Source: Pedosphaera sp.
Lineage (GTDB): Bacteria; Verrucomicrobiota; Verrucomicrobiia; Limisphaerales; F1-12-MAGs170
NCBI GenBank assembly: GCA_009695275.1
Contig: SIBF01000018.1
Location: 1-39,027, forward strand
DNA: 39,027 nt
Direction: 5' to 3'
In this document: positions 8,708 through 18,661 of the stretch, piece after piece
Numbering within the stretch: the first letter of the stretch is position 1
Layout of the letters: every line of letters starts with the position of its first letter
The notes under the pieces: model-generated
Seen by the model: only the letters and a program-made list of their open reading frames with translations
Databases searched by the model: none
What the model was told of the DNA's origin: nothing
Made by a program: the position numbers and the translations under genes

Positions 8708-10048
8708 CTAAGGCCTGACCGCCGTTCCATCGCGGCGGCGCACCGGATTCCAGTAGGAGGGCGTGTCTGCTTTCTCGATGGGGAATTTCTTCGCGGCTTC
8801 TTCGTTGAAATCAACACCCCAGCCTGGAGCCTCGTTCACGTAGGCATAGCCTTTCTTCATGGTCGGGCAGCCGGGGAATATCTCCTGCGTGGCGTCGTTG
8901 AAGTCGATCATTTCCTGGATGCCGAAATTGGGAATCGCGAGATCGAGATGGAGATTCGCCGCGTGACCGACGGGCGAAACATCGCCCGGCCCGTGCCAGG
9001 CCGAGCGCACGTTGAAGAACTCGGCGAGGGTCGCGATCTTGCGTGTCACACCAAAGCCGCCCGTTTGAGTGATGTGAACGCGAATGAAGTCGATGAGACG
9101 GTCCTTGATGAGCGGCACCCATTCGTGCGGGCTGTTGAAGAGTTCCCCCATCGCGATCGGGACAGTCGTGGCGGCGCGCATCTGTCGGAAATAATCATTG
9201 GCCTCTGGCGACAGGGGATCTTCGATGAAGTAAGGCCGGAAGCGTTCGAGATCCTTGAGGAGTCGGATGGCGTCGCGCGGTTCGATGCGTTCGTGAACAT
9301 CGTGGAGCAGCTCGACTTCGTCACCGCAAGTGTTGCGGACGTGCTCGAACATTTTGATGGTAGCCTTCAGGTAGGGCAGGGAATCCATGAGGCGATCCAC
9401 CGGCAATCCGAAACCCGCTCCAGCGAAATCAGGTGCTTGGGAAAGGTGTTCGGAACCGTAGCCGCCCATCTGGATGCGGACGTGGCGATAGCCTTGTTCC
9501 ATCTTCGACTTCACGCTGTCCTCGACTTCCTTCAAATCGCGGCCGCTGGCGTGGCTGTAGCAATCGACAGCGAACCGGCATTTGCCGCCGAGCAACTGGT
9601 AAACCGGCATCCCGGCGCGTTTGCCTTTGATGTCCCACAGCGCTTGATCGAGGCCGCAAAGGGCGTTGTTCAGCACGGGACCATTGCGCCAGTAAGAGCT
9701 GGTGTAGGCGTTCTGCCAGAGATCCGCGATGTTGTCGGCATCGCGGCCGCGTGAGAAAGGATCGAGGTAATCGTTGACCGCGTTGACGACCAGAGTGGCG
9801 CGTTGGGTGTAGGTGGCGCAACCGAGGCCGTAAAGCCCGGGTTCGTTGGTCTCGACTTTGACGACGACGAGATTGACGCCTGCCGGCCGCGTGAGGTAGG
9901 CGCGGACTTTGGTGATCTTGAGCGGAGCGGAGCCGCGCGCCGCCTTGGCCGTGGCTTCGGCGGCAATGGCGTCGTTGCGGGAGATGACCCCGAGTGCGAC
10001 AGCGGCGGCACCGAGGCCGAGGTTTTTGATCCAGTCACGTCGTTTCAT
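8708..10048 (-). CDS. ManD-like mannonate/gluconate dehydratase homologue, Tat-exported
   Basis: The 446-residue protein has a Tat-like start (MKRRDWIKN followed by an Ala/Val-rich stretch) and then the D-mannonate dehydratase (ManD/RspA) type barrel. Key residues are Asp250 and His252 (HDVHER), Glu276 (FIEDPLSPE), Glu302 (AMGELFN) and His352 (WHGPGDVSPVGHAANLH), followed by the NFGIQE strand. Known relatives dehydrate D-mannonate or D-gluconate with variable efficiency, and some have no known activity. The start at 10048 was chosen because it begins the Tat leader; an ATG nine codons upstream (10075) is possible. It is followed 13 bases later by the DgoD-like gene and preceded by a propeller gene 36 bases upstream, all on one strand, pointing to one acid-sugar unit. 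Confidence 0.88.
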   Translation of the reverse strand: MKRRDWIKNLGLGAAAVALGVISRNDAIAAEATAKAARGSAPLKITKVRAYLTRPAGVNLVVVKVETNEPGLYGLGCATYTQRATLVVNAVNDYLDPFSRGRDADNIADLWQNAYTSSYWRNGPVLNNALCGLDQALWDIKGKRAGMPVYQLLGGKCRFAVDCYSHASGRDLKEVEDSVKSKMEQGYRHVRIQMGGYGSEHLSQAPDFAGAGFGLPVDRLMDSLPYLKATIKMFEHVRNTCGDEVELLHDVHERIEPRDAIRLLKDLERFRPYFIEDPLSPEANDYFRQMRAATTVPIAMGELFNSPHEWVPLIKDRLIDFIRVHITQTGGFGVTRKIATLAEFFNVRSAWHGPGDVSPVGHAANLHLDLAIPNFGIQEMIDFNDATQEIFPGCPTMKKGYAYVNEAPGWGVDFNEEAAKKFPIEKADTPSYWNPVRRRDGTAVRP

Positions 10049-10084
10049 AGGCAGACTTTGCTGTAGTTCATCCAATGTGTGGTG

Positions 10085-11287
10085 TCAGGGCGAGGCACGG
10101 AGGGACGAGGGCATTCCAGGAACTTTGATCCGATGCCCGGTGTCGCGGATGGAGTTGCCGTACACGCGGAGGATCCAGAGGTTGCGTGTCGAGTGGGATT
10201 GGACGACCAGGTGCTTTCCATCGGACGTGAATGCCACGCCTTCAGGAATCGGCCCGATGGGGATCGAGTCAGACTTTTCGAAAGTGGTTCCGCGGCGGAC
10301 CAGAACCTCGAGCAGCCCGTTACGAGTGAGATCGCGGTGATCCGGGGCGAGGTTTGACCCATTCATGACGACGGCGACGAGCAACTGACCGTTCGGGCTG
10401 AGTTCCATCGACTCAGGACCGGAGCCGATGGGGATATGATCGATGGTCTTCTGTTGTCCGCCGCGAAGATCCACAATGCTGATGGCATCGGAGTCAACGG
10501 CGTTGCCATAACCGATCCCAGCAGTGATTCCGAGTTGGCCGTCCGGTGTGATGAGGGTGCGATATGGCTGGCCGTAAACGGAGATCTTGCGGCCGGTAAA
10601 TTTCACCTGGTTTTTCTCGATGCTCAGGACGGCAAGGAAGCCGCCTTTCTGCGCGCTCGCGAGCGCGAGCTTGCCATCAGGACTGATCGCGACATCGGAG
10701 ACGCTCTCTTCGGCGGTGCAGACGCGGACGCTGTCCACGGCGCGAACACCGGCTTTCTTATCGATGGTTAGCAATGTCACGGTCCCTTGGGCACGGTTGG
10801 CGACCAGGGCGAACTTGCCATCGCGACTGATGCTCATGCCGGAAGGTTGAAGGCCGGCTTGAACCTGTCCGGTGATGCGCGGCGGATTTTCTGTGAGATC
10901 GAGCAGGTGGATTTCGTTGTTTGGAACCCATTTCGCGGCGGCGCTGGAGTCGAGCTTGATCGAGTTGGCGATGAGCGCAAGGGAACGGTCCGGCGTGATG
11001 GCGATGTTTGAGGGCGGGCCAAGAACAGTGTTGGGCACGTTGTCCAGATGTTGAACTGTCGGAGGCCAGGTGGAGAAATTGAGGATCGAGATCGAGTCGG
11101 GGCCGGCGCCATCCACGACCTGGGCGGCGCCGGACGTCAGGTTGATCTTGTTCTCGTTGCCGGAGATGACGAGCTGGGCTTTCAGCAGCGGTGGCACGGC
11201 TATCAATGCCCCAACAAGGCAACAGTGCCATTGCAGTGCTTGCAGTCTGGAAGAAGCTGGATGCGTGAGAGATGTTATGTGGCTCAT
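10085..11287 (-). CDS. YncE-like secreted beta-propeller protein
   Basis: The 400-residue protein has a signal peptide (hydrophobic CCLVGALIAVPPLL, cut near KAQ) and then repeated propeller strands: SNIAITPDRSLALIAN, SGMSISRDGKFALVAN, SDVAISPDGKLALAS, RTLITPDGQLGITAG, ESMELSPNGQLLVAVV and EGVAFTSDGKHLVVQS. Each 'PDGK-ALV' unit is one blade, and about seven can be counted. This is the YncE/cytochrome cd1-like or lactonase-like propeller group. An acid-sugar lactonase role would fit its place ahead of two dehydratases, but the sequence does not prove enzymatic activity. The ATG at 11287 was chosen for the signal peptide; the frame stays open upstream to 11407 without family-like sequence. It appears to be the first gene of the minus-strand run. 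Confidence 0.8.
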   Translation of the reverse strand: MSHITSLTHPASSRLQALQWHCCLVGALIAVPPLLKAQLVISGNENKINLTSGAAQVVDGAGPDSISILNFSTWPPTVQHLDNVPNTVLGPPSNIAITPDRSLALIANSIKLDSSAAAKWVPNNEIHLLDLTENPPRITGQVQAGLQPSGMSISRDGKFALVANRAQGTVTLLTIDKKAGVRAVDSVRVCTAEESVSDVAISPDGKLALASAQKGGFLAVLSIEKNQVKFTGRKISVYGQPYRTLITPDGQLGITAGIGYGNAVDSDAISIVDLRGGQQKTIDHIPIGSGPESMELSPNGQLLVAVVMNGSNLAPDHRDLTRNGLLEVLVRRGTTFEKSDSIPIGPIPEGVAFTSDGKHLVVQSHSTRNLWILRVYGNSIRDTGHRIKVPGMPSSLRASP

Positions 11288-11412
11288 GGCTGTTTTGGGA
11301 ACGGACCCAGAGTAGGGATGGTCCGGCGATGTGTGCAAATGGTTTTTAGCCGGGCACAGTTCGGGCTTGTGAATCATGGATGCGCCGGTACGGTTTTGCG
11401 CACTCAAGAATT
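11288..11412. promoter_or_regulatory. Divergent intergenic region, likely holding two promoters
   Basis: This 125-base segment separates the start of the minus-strand metabolic run from the start of the plus-strand beta-helix gene. Both transcripts must start in or near it. No confident -35/-10 pair or operator could be picked out by eye. Confidence 0.35.
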
Positions 11413-13329
11413 ATGAAGAGACTTATCGGCTTTTCGACCGCGGTGTTGGTGGCTCTAGGCACATCCCTGGCACAGGCAGCCACGATTACCGTGACGACGA
11501 TTTCCAACACCAGCCCCGCAGCTGGGCAAACTTCGCTGGCGCAGGCGCTGGCCGCAGTCAAAGACGGTGACAAGATTGCATTCAAGATTCCTGGTGACGG
11601 ACCGCACTACATTATCACGCCGCCCGAGGGATATCCGCTGATCACGGCAAACAATGTCAAAATTGATGGCTATTCCCAGCCCGGCTCCTTGCCAAACACG
11701 AATCTGATCCTCGCCTCGAACAATGCCAGACTCCGCATCTACCTTGATTCGCGGGACGGCGGGCGGACCGTGATGAACCTCGACGGCTATGGCCCGACAG
11801 AATCCGCCGTGCTCGGTTTTGTCGGCGCGCAGAATGCCACGGTGCGAGGTCTTGGTTTTCTCGCAAAAATCACGGACGGCTCGGAAGACAGCCCCGCGAT
11901 CTACTGTGTGGCATTTGGTGGAAAAGCGAAAGGAGGCCATGTCAACGGCTGCTGGCTGGGCGTGGACGCCGATGGCAAGAAGGTCGCCGGAGCGAACGCG
12001 GGCGTGACCGGATTCCGGTTTCGCGAGGATGGGGAAGCGTATCTGGCGGATGATACGGTCGTTGGCATCAAAGCGGATGCTTTGAATCCGGAGGCTGAGC
12101 TGAACGTGATCGCGGGGATGAAGATCCCGGTAATCATCGAAGGCGCAAACCTGCGGATCGCGGGGAACTTCTTTGGTGTTCTTCCGAGCGGGACGAACGA
12201 GTTTAACAACGCCGTGGCGGGCCTGCCGAACGAGGGTGCCATCCAGATCGGGCGTTCGGAGGGCGGCGTGGTCATCGGGACGGATGGCGATGGTTGGAAT
12301 GATGACATGGAGCGCAACGTGTTTTCCGGAGTGCTCCCGAGGACCGTTGATCCAGTGAATGGTTACACGCACTTGATTGAGTTTTACAGCGGCGGACAAC
12401 GCACCAACATCGTGATCGCGGGAAACTACATTGGCGTGGGTGTGGATGGAACGACGCGCTTCACCAATGGCGTCCCCATCGTCAGTGGATTGACGGCGAC
12501 AGCGCGGGTGGGATCGGATTTCGATGGGGTAGGGGACTTTGAAGAGGGCAACGTGATCTATAACAATTATCCGTCGTCGTTGTTCAAGGGCGCGACTCTG
12601 GTACGCAATTTTCTGGAGAACGTTAGTGAGAGCGCGGTCATCTCCGTGCGTGGAAATACACTGGTGAACAACTTCGCGCCGCCGGTGAGTCCGCTTATCG
12701 AGGAAGGGGCGTTTCTGACGAACTACTACACCAAGGCCATGCTCGAACCCGAGCTAGGCGTGATTCCGATACTCTCCACCAACACGACCATTGATCGGTT
12801 GGTCGGCTGGATTCCCAGGCCGGAAACGAATTCGTCGCCCCTCACAGTGATTGATTTCTACATCGCCGATCCTGAGGGAATCGCGTTGGGAAAGGCGGAG
12901 GGCCTTTCGCACTTACCCGACGGATTTGTTCAAGGCAGGACGTACATCGGATCCTATTTTGAGGGATCGGCGGGCGACCTTGATCCCGAGCCCGGGCAGT
13001 TTTCGTTCAACATCAGTGCTTTCAACATCAGGCTGGGTACTTTGCTCACGATCACCGCCAATTATTCACCCGAGCAAGTGGGAACGCATGACGCTCCAAC
13101 ACTCACGACACTTTTTTCGAATCCCGTGGTGGCTCGGGAAGCCAGGAGCGAACCGGTTGGCAAGTTGTCCATCACTTCTGATGTTTCGGGCGTGCTGATC
13201 AGCTTTTCCGGCGTCCTCGAATCCGCGCTTAACGTGGCGGGGCCGTGGGCAGCGGTGCCTGGGGCTACCTCCCCGTACAAGTCACCGGCGGATCAGGTGG
13301 CGCGGTTTTATAGGGCACGGGGGCGTTAG
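11413..13329 (+). CDS. Secreted right-handed beta-helix-like protein with verrucomicrobial C-terminal module
   Basis: The 638-residue protein has a signal peptide (MKRLIGFSTAVLVALGTSLAQA). The body is rich in short beta strands with 'N-V-I' and 'G-N-x-I/F-G-V' turns (for example NLRIAGNFFGV and NIVIAGNYIGVGVDG), as in right-handed parallel beta-helix proteins acting on or binding polysaccharide. No catalytic signature was seen. Near residue 450 the strands give way to a globular part. The last 60 residues end GPWAAVPGATSPYKSPADQVARFYRARGR in pattern: a Trp-containing strand, a loop and a terminal FYR. The two downstream secreted genes end in the same style. The ATG at 11413 was chosen because the signal peptide begins there, though the frame is open from 11380. 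Function unknown. Confidence 0.8.
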   Translation: MKRLIGFSTAVLVALGTSLAQAATITVTTISNTSPAAGQTSLAQALAAVKDGDKIAFKIPGDGPHYIITPPEGYPLITANNVKIDGYSQPGSLPNTNLILASNNARLRIYLDSRDGGRTVMNLDGYGPTESAVLGFVGAQNATVRGLGFLAKITDGSEDSPAIYCVAFGGKAKGGHVNGCWLGVDADGKKVAGANAGVTGFRFREDGEAYLADDTVVGIKADALNPEAELNVIAGMKIPVIIEGANLRIAGNFFGVLPSGTNEFNNAVAGLPNEGAIQIGRSEGGVVIGTDGDGWNDDMERNVFSGVLPRTVDPVNGYTHLIEFYSGGQRTNIVIAGNYIGVGVDGTTRFTNGVPIVSGLTATARVGSDFDGVGDFEEGNVIYNNYPSSLFKGATLVRNFLENVSESAVISVRGNTLVNNFAPPVSPLIEEGAFLTNYYTKAMLEPELGVIPILSTNTTIDRLVGWIPRPETNSSPLTVIDFYIADPEGIALGKAEGLSHLPDGFVQGRTYIGSYFEGSAGDLDPEPGQFSFNISAFNIRLGTLLTITANYSPEQVGTHDAPTLTTLFSNPVVAREARSEPVGKLSITSDVSGVLISFSGVLESALNVAGPWAAVPGATSPYKSPADQVARFYRARGR

Positions 13330-13548
13330 GGGCTAATGACTCAACGCGCTGTCGAGTGGGTGGAATGTCGCATTTTCTGCCTGTCTCGAATCTGTGCTGC
13401 CATTCCATTTGTCCTGTTTCCCCGCAGTCTGACATAGGATTGTCCGTTTGTGGGGCATGGATTCGTTCTTGAATTACAACCCGGCCAGCCGGTTTACTTC
13501 GTGCTTGTGGAGCCGCAGTCCAGACAACAACCGACCATCACGAATCAC

Positions 13549-16500
13549 ATGCGAACGCACTTATGCTTTCAATCGCCTAACTTGCTGGCCACCCGTCTTT
13601 GGCTTTTTGTGCTCGCCGCACTGGGGCTTTGCGCTAGCGGCCAGGAGTTTTCGCCAACCATCACTTCGTTTACACCGGACACGGGGACGAATGGAACTCT
13701 GGTCACAGTCCGAGGCGCAAATTTCGTCAATGTTACTCGTGTAACCTTCAACGGCATTGAGGGAGTTGTCACTCCGTTTTCGAGCACCCGGTTGTTGGTG
13801 GAAGTTCCCATTCACGCGGAGACGGGGCTAATTTCGGTAACGACTCCCGCCGGAACCACCATCAGCGCGGACATCTTCACTTACATCAACGTGCTTGCTC
13901 CGGGAATCACCGGGTTCAGTCCGGCGCAGGGATCAGCCGGGACTTCGGTGACCATCGAAGGCACCAATCTGCTGGCGGCGACTTCCATTAAATTCAACGG
14001 CCTGCCTGGCGCCATCAAGATCCTTGGCGGAGTGTTGTTCGGCACGGTCCCGGCCAATGCCACCAGCGGCCCAATCACGATTGAGACGCCCGAGGGAATC
14101 AGCGAGAGCGCCAGTCCCTTTACTGTTGTCCAGTTGAACACGGCTCCGACGATTACCAGCTTCTCTCCCGCTTCCGGCGTAGCCGGGACGACCAGCGTCA
14201 CGATACGCGGCTCCAATCTGGCGGGCGTTACTTCGGTGAAGTTCAACGGACAAGCCGCCATGTTCAGCGTGTTTGCAAATGTTCTGCTGGCAAAGGTGCC
14301 CGCCAACGCCGCCACTGGTCTGATCACGGTGTCCGGACCGACCGGGACAGCCACAAGCAGCAGCACTTTTACGGTTACTGTAAAGCAACCTCCGGCGGTC
14401 ACAGGATTCAGCCCCGCATCTGGCACACCCGGCACAGCCGTGCAGATCAACGGCATCAATTTCGCAAACGTGAGCGCGGTGCGGTTTGGTGGAGTAAATG
14501 CAACGACCTTCGGCTTGCTGGGAAGTTCCGTCATCGCGACGGTTCCATCAGGAGCCTTGAGTGGTCCCATCACGGTGGTGACTCCCACAGGATCCGCGAC
14601 GAGCGATTCGTTTTTCCAGGTGGAGAATTTGCCGGTCCCTCAAATTACTGAAGTGACGCCGGGTGCGGGTGTGAAAGGCGCACAGATCGAGATCAAGGGC
14701 GTTAACCTTGGTGGAACGATCGAGGTCCGCTTCAACGGAGTGGCGGCGGAATTCAGTGTTCTCGGGCAGGATTTGTTCGCGAAAGTCCCGACGTCCGCGA
14801 CTACTGGGCTCATCACGATCAAGACCCCCGGAGGCGCGGCGACGAGTCCGGAGCCATTCACGATTTTGGATGCTTCCGTGGGGCCGGGCATTGGAAGTTT
14901 CAATCCGTCAAAGGGCCCCATCGGAACGGACGTCGAGATTCGTGGCACCAACTTCACGGATGTGACCTCGGTCAAATTCGGCGGAGCAACAGCGGCCTTC
15001 ACAAATCTTTTCTCCGGATTGATTTCCGCCATCGTGCCGCCCAATGGCGTTTCTGGCTTGATCGAAGTGGCGACGCTGACCGGGACGAATTCGTCCGTCA
15101 CGTCTTTCCTGGTGATCGATCCTTCACTTTTGTTGCCCGAAATCACCGGATTCCAACCAGTGCATGGAATCCCCACCACCGCGGTCAAGATTACTGGAAA
15201 TCGTCTGGCTGGCGTCCAGGTGGTTCGCTTCAACGGCATCTCCGCCCAGTTCTCCATCACCTCGGCAAACGAATTGAGTGCCATTGCTCCAGTTGGTGCG
15301 GTTACTGGTCCCATCACCGTCACGACGAGCGACGCCAACGTGACCAGCATTGACAGCTTCCAGGTCGATCCGCTTCCAGCTCCGTCGATTGCCAGCTTCA
15401 CTCCGGCAAAAGGTTTGGCGGGAACAGTAATCCAGATCACAGGCGCAAATCTCATCGGAGTTTCGGAAGTGAAGATTGGTGGTGTCACCGCGCAGTTCGA
15501 GAGCACTTCATCCACTCTGCTGACGTTGACGGTGCCGGCAAGCGGAGTTTCCGGCGCGCTGACGGTAACCACCCCTGGAGGTCAGGCCGTGAGCACCGGA
15601 ACATTGCGAGTGCTCGTCCCGCCAGCGATTACAGGTGTGGTTCCGACGAGCGCCCTCGTTGGCACTATCGTGCAGATCCAAGGGGCCAACTTCGTGGGAG
15701 TCTCCTCGGTCAAATTCGGCGACATCAGCGCCACGTTCGTGCTTGTATCCGACAAGCAAATCAATGCGACAGTGCCAGCCGGTGCAGTGACGGGGTTGGT
15801 GTCCGTCAACACGGAGGCAGGTGTGGCCACGAGCGCTTCGCCGTTTCGCATTTTATTTCCACCCATCATCACAGGTTTGTCTCCCGTGAAGGGCCTGGCT
15901 GGCGTGGCGGTCGATGTGAAGGGATCGAACTTTGTTGGTGTGACAGAGGTCAAACTCAATGGCGCGCCGGTGAAGTTTGCGGTGATCAGCGACAACCTGG
16001 TGAGCTTTGCTGCGGCCGGTCAGGCGGGCTCAGGTAACGTGAGCATCGTTGCTGAAGGCGGTGTGGCGGTGAGCACGGAGAGTTTCGAGATTCTTGTCCC
16101 TCCCGCCATCGCGAGCCTTGCACCACTCAAAGGAACCGTGGGAGCGTCGGTGGAAATCACGGGGAGCGGACTTGCGGATGTCACGGCGGTCAGTTTTGGC
16201 GGGGTAGCTGCCGAGTTCACAGTGAAGTCTGCCCAGGCGATAACATGCGTGGTGCCGAAGAATGCTGTGACAGGTCCAATAACAATTGTTTCACCCCTCG
16301 GCACGGTCACGAGCGCAGCCAGTTTTGAAATTGAGGTGGAGAAAATCGATCCGCCAACGATGGCGGTAGCGGCGATCGACGGAGGGCAGATCGAGATTTC
16401 ATGGCCCGATATCGCCAAGGGATTTGTGCTCCAAGAGAACGGGGATATCGGCGCGCTGGATGGATGGAAAGAACTCGGTGCAGCACCGGTTGCCGCGGGA

Positions 16501-16566
16501 GGAAAATTCAAAGTTCTGGTCAACGGCGCTGCCGGCTTGCGCTTCTATCGATTGGCACATCCGTAA
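13549..16566 (+). CDS. Large secreted protein of eleven tandem IPT/TIG repeats
   Basis: The 1005-residue protein has a signal peptide (hydrophobic LWLFVLAALGLCASG, cut near Gln32) and then eleven Ig-like TIG repeats of about 84 residues. Each opens with a variant of 'ITGFSPASGxxGTxVxIxG', then 'FVGVTSVKFNGxxAxF', 'VPAxAxTGxITVxTPxG', and a short linker before the next. The array runs to about residue 930. The last 75 residues form a different module (QIEISWPDIAKGFVLQENG, a central Trp, then FYRLAHP at the end), which is the same style of C-terminus as the beta-helix protein upstream. TIG repeats usually serve in adhesion or carbohydrate binding at the surface. The ATG at 13549 was chosen for the signal peptide; an ATG-like start at 13450 would put 33 non-signal residues in front. 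Confidence 0.88.
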   Translation: MRTHLCFQSPNLLATRLWLFVLAALGLCASGQEFSPTITSFTPDTGTNGTLVTVRGANFVNVTRVTFNGIEGVVTPFSSTRLLVEVPIHAETGLISVTTPAGTTISADIFTYINVLAPGITGFSPAQGSAGTSVTIEGTNLLAATSIKFNGLPGAIKILGGVLFGTVPANATSGPITIETPEGISESASPFTVVQLNTAPTITSFSPASGVAGTTSVTIRGSNLAGVTSVKFNGQAAMFSVFANVLLAKVPANAATGLITVSGPTGTATSSSTFTVTVKQPPAVTGFSPASGTPGTAVQINGINFANVSAVRFGGVNATTFGLLGSSVIATVPSGALSGPITVVTPTGSATSDSFFQVENLPVPQITEVTPGAGVKGAQIEIKGVNLGGTIEVRFNGVAAEFSVLGQDLFAKVPTSATTGLITIKTPGGAATSPEPFTILDASVGPGIGSFNPSKGPIGTDVEIRGTNFTDVTSVKFGGATAAFTNLFSGLISAIVPPNGVSGLIEVATLTGTNSSVTSFLVIDPSLLLPEITGFQPVHGIPTTAVKITGNRLAGVQVVRFNGISAQFSITSANELSAIAPVGAVTGPITVTTSDANVTSIDSFQVDPLPAPSIASFTPAKGLAGTVIQITGANLIGVSEVKIGGVTAQFESTSSTLLTLTVPASGVSGALTVTTPGGQAVSTGTLRVLVPPAITGVVPTSALVGTIVQIQGANFVGVSSVKFGDISATFVLVSDKQINATVPAGAVTGLVSVNTEAGVATSASPFRILFPPIITGLSPVKGLAGVAVDVKGSNFVGVTEVKLNGAPVKFAVISDNLVSFAAAGQAGSGNVSIVAEGGVAVSTESFEILVPPAIASLAPLKGTVGASVEITGSGLADVTAVSFGGVAAEFTVKSAQAITCVVPKNAVTGPITIVSPLGTVTSAASFEIEVEKIDPPTMAVAAIDGGQIEISWPDIAKGFVLQENGDIGALDGWKELGAAPVAAGGKFKVLVNGAAGLRFYRLAHP

Positions 16567-16862
16567 GAGTGCGTTTGGGAAATTGTAAGACGCAGGGATT
16601 CCTTGTTCAGAGTTCCTCCTTCAGGCGGGTTCGACGTCCACTCCCTGAACCACAGACGCCGTAATCGCGATGGAAGGCAAAGCAATCCTGGTGAAATGAT
16701 TCGTTGCGAAAAAAACTCACCACGAAAATAGATAACGTTCACCGTTCGCGGGCCATAAACGAGATTGTGAATTTCTTCCACTCATCAACGTAGCCTGCGA
16801 GGTTTTGTCATCACCGCGGGCCTTTCCATACCATTTTCTGGGCACCGATCATCCTCCTTATT

Positions 16863-18579
16863 GTGGCCATGACGATTGCCACTCACGCACAGGTCGCTCC
16901 CAAGCTTGTGTCCGTGACTCCTGCCGACGGTACGGCGGGCGTGGTCGCCAATATTACTCTGGTGTTCGTATTTGATCAACCGCTGGCCTTGACGTCGATT
17001 CCATTGCCGGGTTTGAACTTTGAAATTCTCCCAGCCACCGTGTCTTTTGCCGGAGCTGTTTCAGCCGACCGGCGAACCGCCACGTTTACATCCAGCAAGG
17101 CGTTGCCAACCGACACACGATCGGTTGGACACTAAACAAGCCCGGTGCGGTGCTTCCGTTTGCAAACGCCTCCGGGCAGCTACTGGCACCACGTCCGGCT
17201 CTTTCACCACTGTCGGCGGCCCGCCCCGACCGAGGCTCGTGTCCGTTTCACCCGCCAACGGCAACACCAATGTTTCACCAAGCATTCCCCTCACGTTCCT
17301 TTTCGATCAGGACATGGACACTTCGGTTTCACTCGCGCAAAGCATCGGCACCCTTTTCTTCGGCAACTACGATATTCGCCCCTCTGGCGTTGTGCTTTTC
17401 AACTCCGCGTGGAGCGCCGACAAGCAATCCCTCACTTTTACCCCCGTCCCGGCGATCCGGCTCGGAACCACCATCTCCTGGACGCTCAATCCCAAGGGCA
17501 GCACCATTCCCCTCAAGAACCTGACGGGCCAGACTCTAGTCACGACCAATGGGAGATACACGATCATTGCCAACAGCGGAGGCAGCACGAACGAACTCTG
17601 CACTCCCAACGGTCCCATCCCAAATCTCGGCAGCTACCTTCTCGTCAAAAACGTTTTCCATCGCCAGTCTGGTGCGGCTCAAGTCGCGCACAGCCTGGAG
17701 CAACGCCCGGTGCTCACGTCTCTGGCTCAGGGGCCACCGTTTGGCGGCGCGGCCGTGATCAGCGGCTCGCTCACATTGCCAGGCGGCACGACGCGCAATT
17801 TCACCAACGCGGGAGTTTCGTTAGGCATCTTTGGCACGTTCACCAATGAAGCGGCCCTGGAGACAAGCTTTCCGTTGGGCCCTTACACGGTGCGTTTCAC
17901 TCGGGCCGGCCAGCCAGAAAGCGCCGTCCCCATGAACATGCCCGCGCTGCCCGTGAGCGTGCCCACGATCACGAACTGGGATGAAGCGCAGGCAGTCGAT
18001 GCCAGCGCGGATTTTACTCTCACGTGGAACGTCCTCACACCCCAAACCCCCGGTGCGTTTGTCTTCTTCTCGATCGTGGATGAGATCGGGAACCTGATCT
18101 TTGTCGCGCCCAATGGCTGCATCCCGCGCACCATCCCTTCCACCGCCACGTCCATCACCATTCCCGCCGGTTATCTGCGTCCGGGCTTGAAATACCGCGG
18201 ATCGCTGGGATTCGGGTATAACTTTTACAACTCCACCAGCGAGGTGCCGCAAATGGGTGGAACTGGCAGTGTCAACAGGCATACTAGCTTTGAGTTCCAA
18301 ACCACTGGAGACGGCACCGGCAGCGGAGGCGGCACGCTGCCACCGCCCGCTGCTGCTGCGCGGTTCACCGGTTTCCGGCTCCTCCCCAACGGCCGCGCAG
18401 AGTTGACTCTCACTGGCACCCCCACGCGCAGTTATACGATTCAAAGAAAGGGCAACATCATGGCCACCATCTGGACCACCGCCGGCACCGCAATCATGGA
18501 TGCAGCGGGCACTTCGATTTTTGAGGACACATCCAGCATCCTCGTTTTCCCCGCCTTCTATCGGGCGGCCAATAACTGA
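16863..18579 (+). pseudogene. Secreted Ig-like (Big_5/SbsA-type) protein with two frameshifts
   Basis: Three consecutive frames together read as one protein. The first gives a hydrophobic leader and an Ig-like domain (PKLVSVTPADGTAGV, then TATFTSSKALPTDT) to about 17115. The second continues it as TIGWTLNKPGAVLPFANASG (about 17117-17178). The third goes on from ATGTTSGSFTTVGG to 18579, starting with another Ig-like domain (PRLVSVSPANGNTNVSPSI, FDQDMDTSV). Each junction is consistent with loss of one base. The rest is a carbohydrate- or surface-protein-like region, ending with the C-terminal module (YTIQRKGNI, a Trp, and final FYRAANN). The hydrophobic leader continues upstream of the GTG at 16863 to a stop at 16791 without an ATG, so the start may also be damaged. 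No slippery heptamer is seen, so decay or assembly error is more likely than programmed frameshifting. Confidence 0.8.
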
Positions 18580-18661
18580 TGTTATCGTGCGGTGGCTGTT
18601 CGGTTCTCATGATTAACCAGACGCGCGGAGCCTGTGCCGACTGACACAGCGAAATGAGCCG

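Noticed and set aside
8570-9754. A 394-codon plus-strand frame across the two dehydratase genes
   Set aside because: Antisense shadow; both minus-strand genes show full sets of catalytic residues.
17105-17185. Programmed ribosomal frameshifting in the Ig-like gene
   Set aside because: No slippery heptamer or nearby strong stem was seen at either shift, and two shifts in the same direction fit lost bases better.
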